From a virus: 64,000 bases of DNA. The position numbers and the translations under genes were made by a program. The stretch lies in IMG/VR virus record IMGVR_UViG_3300049482_000116, positions 1 to 64,000 of that record. One strand, 5' to 3'. The notes under the pieces were generated by a model that saw only the letters and a program-made list of their open reading frames with translations, was not told the DNA's origin and made no database searches. Shown one piece after another: positions 59,389 to 64,000 of the stretch (position 1 is its first letter; each line of letters opens with the position of its first letter).

Positions 59389-60780
59389 ATGCTTCCACAC
59401 GCTCTAGTTAGTAATGACGCAATTACAATAACGGATCCTAGTCCTAGTATTGTTACGTGGGCTAATAAGAACTTAAGTTACACAGATAAATCTAAAGCTT
59501 ACCAGTTACGCCGCATGTCTAAGAATGTATATCTTAGAAGTTCGCCTATTTATGCTAAACTTCAGGCCGAATCTAAGGGACAATTGCACAGTTTGGTAGA
59601 TGATAAGCTCATCATTCCTAGTACATTCTTTAATGATATCAAAGATGAACTTGCTAAGTTTAGAATAACTGATTTAAGGAGCGAAACGGGTAAGAAGATT
59701 GTTGTTCCTTGGGTTAAAAAGCCCTTTGATCTTCGTCCATATCAAGAAGAAGCAGTAGATCTGATGATGGCCAACTATCGTGGACTAATTAATCTTGCAA
59801 CTGGACTAGGTAAGACACTTCTTGCTACACACCTGGTCCAGAGATACAAACGGCGTACACTTATAGTATGCCCATCTGAATCTGTAGCTAAACAGTTTTA
59901 CAAACAGTTTGTAGATTGCTTTGGACAAAATAAGGTAGGTTTCTATGGCGGAGGCAAAAAGAAGATTAGTGACATTACAGTTGGTATCGCTGCTTCTATC
60001 ACTAAAAATATTGGAGAGTTCAAGGATGCCGAACTCGGTCTCATTATATTTGATGAAACACATCACACCCCCGCTACCACGTTCTTTGATATCTCGAAAG
60101 GTCTGGCGTCGGTTGGCAAGATTTTTGGACTCACAGCTACAGACTATCGATCTGACGGAAAAGATGTGATGATCACTGGCGGATGTGGGCATGTCCTTAT
60201 TAGACGTGACATCAAGTGGGGTGTAGAGAACGGATACCTTGCAGAACCAATCTTTATCGTCCGTAAAGTTCATACGACTGGTAAAGATCACAAAGATGAT
60301 AAGTTAAAATCTTATAAGGCACACGTATTAAATGAACCACTAATGCTTCAGCAGATTGAGCAAGATGCAGCAAAGATGATGGCAGCAGGTAAATCTGTTC
60401 TTATCCTTGTTGATGAGGTTGCTCATGGAAAGATGCTCAGTGAAAATCTTAATATCCCGTTTGCTACCGGAATAGATGCAAAATCTCAAGAATATGTAGA
60501 TCAGCTAAATGCTGGAAAAGTTAAGGGGTTAGTAGGTACCGATGGAAAAATCGGAGAGGGTTCTGATACGCAGAACGTAGATGTTTTGATTCTAGCTAAT
60601 TTCGTAGCATCTAAGGGGCCAGTTATTCAGGCAATAGGTCGAGGTCTACGGAAACAGGGCAGTAAAACGCACTGTTTGATTCTTGACTATATTCCACTAG
60701 GTTCAACTATGTTAAGTCGCCATGGAAACAACAGAGTTGAAATGTATAAAGAAATTACTGAAAAAGTGAGGGTTTTATGA
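59389..60780 (+). CDS. SF2 DNA/RNA helicase, UvsW-like, 463 aa
   Basis: ATG 59389 is preferred over an upstream GTG, because it lies 7 nt after the GTATAAT box. Helicase motifs are present in order: Q-like region FDLRPYQEEAV, Walker A ATGLGKT (137-143), DETH box (222-225), motif III GLTAT (247-251), and motif VI QAIGRGLRKQ near the C-terminus. In T4-like phages UvsW unwinds R-loops and branched DNA and switches the replication mode; a similar role is likely. It overlaps the next gene by 4 nt. Confidence 0.8.
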   Translation: MLPHALVSNDAITITDPSPSIVTWANKNLSYTDKSKAYQLRRMSKNVYLRSSPIYAKLQAESKGQLHSLVDDKLIIPSTFFNDIKDELAKFRITDLRSETGKKIVVPWVKKPFDLRPYQEEAVDLMMANYRGLINLATGLGKTLLATHLVQRYKRRTLIVCPSESVAKQFYKQFVDCFGQNKVGFYGGGKKKISDITVGIAASITKNIGEFKDAELGLIIFDETHHTPATTFFDISKGLASVGKIFGLTATDYRSDGKDVMITGGCGHVLIRRDIKWGVENGYLAEPIFIVRKVHTTGKDHKDDKLKSYKAHVLNEPLMLQQIEQDAAKMMAAGKSVLILVDEVAHGKMLSENLNIPFATGIDAKSQEYVDQLNAGKVKGLVGTDGKIGEGSDTQNVDVLILANFVASKGPVIQAIGRGLRKQGSKTHCLILDYIPLGSTMLSRHGNNRVEMYKEITEKVRVL

Positions 60781-61001
60781 ACTATATTAAGTCAAGAGAT
60801 GAAGTCTTAAAAGAAGTTAAAGATAGAGTCTATTTAACAATCAGCTACAACATGACTAACGTACATAATCAATCTATGTCTAATATAGGTTACACTATTC
60901 AAAATGCTATCGCAGATGGCATTACTGAAGGTATCAAGGTCTTAATGGAAAATACTTATACAGATCAACAGTTTGAACAGGATATTAAGCTTAGAACCTA
61001 G
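60777..61001 (+). CDS. Small helical hypothetical protein, 74 aa
   Basis: ATG 60777 overlaps the helicase stop (ATGA), so it is translationally coupled. The product begins MNYIKSRDEVLKEVK and is probably all-helical, with Asn-rich turns. It ends at TAG. The lysozyme ATG lies 12 nt further in the same frame, separated by two TAG codons only. Function unknown. Confidence 0.6.
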   Translation: MNYIKSRDEVLKEVKDRVYLTISYNMTNVHNQSMSNIGYTIQNAIADGITEGIKVLMENTYTDQQFEQDIKLRT

Positions 61002-61013
61002 TATAATTAGGTT
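60995..61013 (+). promoter_or_regulatory. Lysozyme promoter box inside an inverted repeat
   Basis: AACCTA-GTATAAT-TAGGTT spans 60995-61013. The -10 box forms the loop of a 6-bp dyad, and the ATG follows immediately. The arrangement fits an operator overlapping the promoter and a leaderless lysozyme message. Confidence 0.5.
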
Positions 61014-61550
61014 ATGGGCAGAAAAATCAGCAAGAACGGATTAGAGCTAATTAAGGGTTTTGAAGGTTTATATTTAACAGCCTATCTAGACATAGTAGGT
61101 GTACCAACCATAGGTTTTGGTTGTACTGAAGGTGTCACTAAAGAAGATGTGGCTAATAAACGCACTATCACTGAGCAAGAAGCTATTGATATGATGATGA
61201 AAGAGTTAGATCGCTTCGAGAAGGGCGTTACTAAATACGTTACCATCCCGATCAACCAGAATCAGTTCGATGCGCTTGTTTCATTCAGTTATAACGTAGG
61301 CCTTGGAGCTCTTCAGAAATCAACCCTATTGAAGATCCTGAATGCAGGGGATATATCTGGAGCAGCAGAGCAGTTTCTTCGTTGGAATAAAGCCGGTGGA
61401 GTTGAAGTTAAGGGGCTTACTCGTAGACGTCAAGCAGAACGCTCACTATTTTTAAAATCTGAGACTCCTCCTGCCGGACTTCTTCCAGATGGCCCCAGCG
61501 AAGAAGAAATAAATAAAAAATTAGCTGATATTGAGAAAGATTTGAAGTAG
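61014..61550 (+). CDS. Endolysin, T4-type lysozyme (GH24), 178 aa
   Basis: This N-acetylmuramidase cleaves host peptidoglycan at lysis. The catalytic residues Glu17 (KGFEGL), Asp26 (AYLDIVG) and Thr32 (PTIGFG) have the same spacing as Glu11, Asp20 and Thr26 of T4 lysozyme. FDALVSFSYNVG and GLTRRRQAE are the conserved later motifs. A 30-residue acidic helical extension follows the domain. There is no signal peptide, so a holin is expected elsewhere. The start is the ATG straight after the promoter dyad. Confidence 0.9.
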   Translation: MGRKISKNGLELIKGFEGLYLTAYLDIVGVPTIGFGCTEGVTKEDVANKRTITEQEAIDMMMKELDRFEKGVTKYVTIPINQNQFDALVSFSYNVGLGALQKSTLLKILNAGDISGAAEQFLRWNKAGGVEVKGLTRRRQAERSLFLKSETPPAGLLPDGPSEEEINKKLADIEKDLK

Positions 61551-61562
61551 AATATTAACTAT

Positions 61563-61588
61563 GGGACTCTAGCTTAGCAAAAGAGTCC
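61563..61588 (+). terminator. Hairpin after lysozyme gene
   Basis: GGACTCT and AGAGTCC form a 7-bp stem with an 11-nt loop, 12 nt after the stop. There is no T-tract, so it may protect the 3' end instead of terminating. The remaining 100 nt to the next gene hold a second dyad (TAGTTTG/CAAACTA, 61649-61680) and an isolated ATG-CAT-TAG. Confidence 0.4.
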
Positions 61589-61693
61589 TACAACTTAAAA
61601 AGAAAGGGTAAAAATATGCATTAGGTTCATAAGCCTCCTTAAATCTTCTAGTTTGCCTCTGGATTTCAATAACCAAACTAACTAGGAGAACAT

Positions 61694-62137
61694 ATGAAAA
61701 ATCAAATAAATCTATTAAAACAAGAGCTCAAGTCTCTTGCTAAAGAAATAACTACCAACCGAAAACTATATAAACAAGCTCAAAGAGAGGGTAAATCTCT
61801 TTGGAATATCCGCGTTCCTTCTTATGAATTCCGATATAAACATATCGTTTATTGTATGCTTAGAGGTCGAACCATTGAGCAGATTGAACGAAGTCATAAA
61901 CCGGGCAAAGAGCCTAACATGCCATATATCGAAATGATGATCAAGAAGGTGCAAGATGAAGCTTTACGTAGTAGTGAGATCGGATCTGTCGAAATCCCAA
62001 CAAGCAGTTCAAGCGGGTCACGCTCTTGCGGAGCTCCTGCTGAAGCAACAACCGCGAAAGTGGAAGAATGGGACACTGGTTTACTTAAAGGTAAGGGATT
62101 TAGAATCTTTGGAGCTTTTAAAAGTCTCTTTAGATAA
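61694..62137 (+). CDS. Hypothetical phage protein, 147 aa, C-terminus overprinted on next gene
   Basis: TAGGAG precedes ATG 61694. The first 90 residues form a convincing domain: a coiled N-terminal helix (LLKQELKSLAKEI), then YEFRYKHIVYCMLRGRT and EQIERSHKPG. The last 60 residues are Ser/Ala-rich and are read from DNA encoding the Pth2-like gene in another frame. This suggests a frameshift changed its original end. I recall relatives in other phages but no function. Confidence 0.6.
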   Translation: MKNQINLLKQELKSLAKEITTNRKLYKQAQREGKSLWNIRVPSYEFRYKHIVYCMLRGRTIEQIERSHKPGKEPNMPYIEMMIKKVQDEALRSSEIGSVEIPTSSSSGSRSCGAPAEATTAKVEEWDTGLLKGKGFRIFGAFKSLFR

Positions 62138-62264
62138 GTATCAACAATATCCAGTACCATTTAAGGAGCCTGATATCGGAGATGAGATGACTGCCTTTGC
62201 ACTTTTTGAGTGCACAGATCATGCAACTGCTCAATCTCTTTTGGATAACCTTCCTTTGATGTAA
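61956..62264 (+). CDS. Pth2-like (peptidyl-tRNA hydrolase type II fold) protein, 102 aa
   Basis: ATG 61956 follows AAGGTG. The product begins MKLYVVVRSDLSKSQQAVQA and continues GHALAELLL. The pattern of a first strand, an SDLS turn and an AxQAGHA helix is that of the Pth2 fold, whose bacterial members release peptides from tRNA. Pth2 is normally 110-120 residues, so this is a compact version. Activity is uncertain. It lies just before the tRNA gene, which may be meaningful. Confidence 0.55.
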   Translation: MKLYVVVRSDLSKSQQAVQAGHALAELLLKQQPRKWKNGTLVYLKVRDLESLELLKVSLDKYQQYPVPFKEPDIGDEMTAFALFECTDHATAQSLLDNLPLM

Positions 62265-62266
62265 AA

Positions 62267-62273
62267 GTATAAT
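62267..62273 (+). promoter_or_regulatory. GTATAAT box for tRNA gene
   Basis: GTATAAT ends exactly 6 nt before the first tRNA base. The tRNA could be transcribed without a 5' leader. Confidence 0.5.
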
Positions 62274-62279
62274 ATTGAT

Positions 62280-62353
62280 GCACCCGTAGCTCAGTGGCTG
62301 AGCAGGCGTCTCTAAAACGCTGGACGTGGGTTCGATCCCCACCGGGTGCGCCA
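62280..62353 (+). tRNA. tRNA with anticodon CUA (amber suppressor type)
   Basis: The 74-nt cloverleaf is complete. Acceptor GCACCCG/CGGGTGC; D-arm GCTC-loop-GAGC; anticodon stem GGCGT/ACGCT with loop CTCTAAA; short variable loop GGAC; T-arm GTGGG-TTCGATC-CCCAC; discriminator G and encoded CCA. In the anticodon loop U33 is followed by CUA, which reads UAG. A class I tRNA with G73 is compatible with, for example, glutamine identity, but the amino acid cannot be fixed from sequence. UAG-reading tRNAs are known from some phages with altered stop-codon use. Confidence 0.85.
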
Positions 62354-62360
62354 ATATTTT

Positions 62361-62702
62361 ATGCAAATCAATTCACAGTTATGTATATCAGGAAATTACA
62401 AGCGACAAAGATGCGTTCTTAGATTGTTAAGAAACATGTCAACTAAGTATCACCATATAGTGGTTCATTTTACATTTAAAGAGCACAGACAATCCATATC
62501 ACATGGTCTTATAGGTGATAAATTTACTGTCTTATTAGATAAGCTACCGATCGAGGCATTAGTTCATGCGGGCTCAATGACTTATTCATTTGACCAAAAA
62601 CAACTTTCTAAGTTAAAAGCAGAATCTGATTTACGCTTCTTATTAGATAAACTTCTTGCTAATCACCCTCATAGCTTACTATATAGGTATGAGTCTATAT
62701 GA
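62361..62702 (+). CDS. Hypothetical protein, 113 aa
   Basis: ATG 62361 lies 8 nt after the tRNA end and has no ribosome site. An in-frame ATG at residue 26 (MSTKYHHIVV) is an alternative start. The product contains VLRLLRNMST, weakly like the left-arm helix signature, then strands (HIVVHFTF) and a helical end (DLRFLLDKLLANHPHS). It overlaps the next gene by 14 nt. Function unknown. Confidence 0.5.
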   Translation: MQINSQLCISGNYKRQRCVLRLLRNMSTKYHHIVVHFTFKEHRQSISHGLIGDKFTVLLDKLPIEALVHAGSMTYSFDQKQLSKLKAESDLRFLLDKLLANHPHSLLYRYESI

Positions 62703-63495
62703 TGATTTTAAGAAATATCGCGATCAGTACGGCCTAAACGGTCTTTACACAGATGGAACCAACGGTGAGTCAACTCAAAATGGCGCTCTGTTTACATTAG
62801 AGTATCTGATCTGTCTGATAAATGATCCAAACACCTCTGATTCAGTTAAGCAAGCAGAAATAACTCGTTTGATATCTACATATGAAAGTCTAGAGACTTT
62901 TCCAGGAATATCATCAAGAGTTCCAGGTGGACAAGAATTTGACTCCATGGACAATACTGGAGCAATCTTTACCTTCTCCGGTCTGTTCGATAACGGAAAT
63001 TACTCAAAGCGTTCTTATATCCACGGATCTACTCAGCGAGCTGAAAGCATCGATCAAGGGCAGGGAGCAGATCTAAATAACAAGTATTATGTACTTGCTA
63101 AGTTAATGAGCGGTTGGAAAGCACCTAGATTCTTCTGGAATAACAACAACCCAAAGCAGTTCTGTTTCTTTGGTTGGCACGGTCGTTCGCCCGGTCATAT
63201 AGCATATCTTAAGATGACTGCTGGAAAATGGGTTGGACCACTTGGTCAACTCAGTATCTTAGTTGGGCAATTTCTTGGATGCTTTGCAGACAAAGGTAAT
63301 GCAGATGCTAGAAAATTGCCCTATATCAATTGGCAATACTTAAAGAAGCGTAATTTTATATGGAAGGGCTTCTACAAACTTTGGTGCCAAATTCTTATCA
63401 AGCAATACCCAAACGGAATGCAAGACGTCTACCGTATGTACTATGGTGACCCAAATCATCCTATGCGAACTTATCCAAAGACCTTTGAACCGTAA
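62689..63495 (+). CDS. Hypothetical conserved-looking protein, 268 aa
   Basis: ATG 62689 (MSLYDDFKKYRDQYG) follows AGG and is preferred over a TTG 33 nt upstream. The protein is rich in aromatic residues and Gly/Asn: NGALFTLEYLICLIND, DSMDNTGAIFTFSGLF, and FFWNNNNPKQFCFFGWHG. It has no signal peptide and no clear membrane helix. The regular, motif-dense sequence suggests a conserved enzyme or structural fold; similar proteins seem familiar from phages, but I cannot name a function. A hairpin follows 3 nt after the stop. Confidence 0.6.
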   Translation: MSLYDDFKKYRDQYGLNGLYTDGTNGESTQNGALFTLEYLICLINDPNTSDSVKQAEITRLISTYESLETFPGISSRVPGGQEFDSMDNTGAIFTFSGLFDNGNYSKRSYIHGSTQRAESIDQGQGADLNNKYYVLAKLMSGWKAPRFFWNNNNPKQFCFFGWHGRSPGHIAYLKMTAGKWVGPLGQLSILVGQFLGCFADKGNADARKLPYINWQYLKKRNFIWKGFYKLWCQILIKQYPNGMQDVYRMYYGDPNHPMRTYPKTFEP

Positions 63496-63498
63496 GTT

Positions 63499-63514
63499 GG
63501 AAGGCCACCCTTCC
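63499..63514 (+). terminator. Hairpin after 268-aa gene
   Basis: GGAAGG-CCAC-CCTTCC begins 3 nt after the TAA stop. There is no T-tract; it may act as an end-of-message hairpin. Confidence 0.35.
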
Positions 63515-63549
63515 ACTTCCTGAACTAATAAAGATACTCTTATCTCGTC

Positions 63550-63586
63550 TTCAGTTGCAACGCAACTGAAAGCGCGCGTAGCGCGC
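63550..63586. repeat. Tandem hairpins in intergenic region
   Basis: TTCAGTTGC-AAC-GCAACTGAA (9-bp stem) is followed one base later by GCGCGC-GTA-GCGCGC (6-bp stem). Both loops are 3 nt. They lie in the 241-nt gap before the dUTPase gene. Further on, GGAGGTGAT (63629-63637) is a perfect Shine-Dalgarno sequence, 12 nt ahead of a 12-codon frame (63650-63688). I see no other gene in the gap. Confidence 0.5.
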
Positions 63587-63723
63587 GATACTGGTGTGAG
63601 CTCTATAGGGATAGATAGAAGATAGACGGGAGGTGATTATATAATCTTTATGATACCTTTCACGATGGCATTTTCCACTCAGTGCTAAAAATAAATATCA
63701 TGTTAACTTTAAAAACATGTTCT

Positions 63724-63730
63724 GTATAAA
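63724..63730 (+). promoter_or_regulatory. GTATAAA box, leaderless dUTPase start
   Basis: GTATAAATA resembles the T4 late promoter TATAAATA. GTATAAA ends 6 nt before ATG 63737. There is no ribosome site. Confidence 0.5.
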
Positions 63731-63736
63731 TACATC

Positions 63737-64000
63737 ATGAATAATGAAGAAATTAAGTCACAGTTAGCATCACTTCACCAAGAATGTTTCAAAATTGAGT
63801 GCGAAGTTATGGCCGAAGGCAAACTTCCCAATAAAAAAAATGCTTCTGATGCTGGCTTTGATCTCTATGCCATAGACGATATTGTTATCTATCCAGGTCA
63901 AGCAATGCGTGTACCACTTAATATTCGCTTAAAACTACCTCAAGGAACTTGGGCTAACATAACAGGCAAGTCAGGACTAGGGGCACAGGGACTTCTTGTC
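63737..64000 (+). CDS. dut: dUTPase (dUTP diphosphatase), N-terminal part (cut by window edge)
   Basis: The 88 codons visible run open to the window end. The N-terminus has a 25-residue helical extension (MNNEEIKSQLASLHQE). Motif I is NASDAGFDLYA and motif II is ITGKSGLGAQG, both diagnostic of trimeric dUTPases. The enzyme converts dUTP to dUMP, keeping uracil out of phage DNA and feeding dTMP synthesis. Motifs III-V lie beyond the window. Confidence 0.85.
   Translation, partial: MNNEEIKSQLASLHQECFKIECEVMAEGKLPNKKNASDAGFDLYAIDDIVIYPGQAMRVPLNIRLKLPQGTWANITGKSGLGAQGLLV

Noticed and set aside
1-64000. CRISPR arrays, integrase, attachment sites or insertion sequences
   Set aside because: No regularly spaced repeats, integrase-like or transposase-like products were seen; the only mobile-type genes are the two HNH endonucleases.

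Overview
The window is a contiguous piece of a large tailed, contractile-tail (myovirus-type) bacteriophage genome. The evidence is an almost unbroken late block holding a tail sheath, three tube-like proteins, tail assembly chaperones, a tape measure, a baseplate hub and spike, a gp25-like wedge, a giant J-like wedge and several very large fibre proteins. It is flanked by phage replication and lysis genes. A Gram-negative host is suggested by a T4-type (GH24) lysozyme and by an exported PagL-like outer-membrane protein; the host species cannot be read from the sequence. Portal, terminase, capsid and integrase genes are not in the window.

Layout. (1) 1-408, minus strand: two short early-type genes, the first cut by the window edge. 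(2) 409-3384, plus strand: a run of very small genes. Three of them carry a repeated upstream element (hairpin plus GTATAA box). (3) 3397-3882: exported PagL-like protein. (4) 3897-5313, minus strand: seven tightly coupled small genes headed by two four-cysteine proteins. At least thirteen small proteins in (2) and (4) share a short helical signature, LxxLLxxLGI-like; I do not recognise this family. (5) 5387-56526, plus strand: neck/head completion, sheath, tube, chaperones, tape measure, baseplate, fibres and a glycine-rich tip protein, interrupted by two free-standing HNH endonuclease genes. (6) 56527-59089, minus strand: TOPRIM primase, DnaB-type helicase and two unknown upstream genes. (7) 59090-59388: divergent intergenic region with a candidate structured RNA. 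(8) 59389-64000, plus strand: SF2 helicase, lysozyme, a Pth2-like protein, a tRNA with anticodon CUA (amber suppressor type), unknown genes and the start of a dUTPase.

Expression. A -10-like box, GTATAAT (variants GTATAAA, GTACAAT, TTATAAT), recurs upstream of transcription-unit starts without an evident -35 box, as expected for a phage-modified or T4-late-like promoter. At seven protein genes (631, 797, 3397, 13295, 22223, 61014, 63737) exactly 6 nt separate the box from the ATG; at 59389 the gap is 7 nt. The predicted +1 is then the start codon itself, so these mRNAs are probably leaderless. The same 6-nt spacing precedes the first base of the tRNA. The large structural genes mostly use ordinary Shine-Dalgarno sites.

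Most worth a second look: the micro-protein array, the leaderless promoter geometry, the CUA tRNA together with three in-frame gene pairs separated only by TAG stops, the pseudoknotted candidate RNA at 59216-59354, the PagL-like gene, and the repeat-rich receptor-binding proteins.
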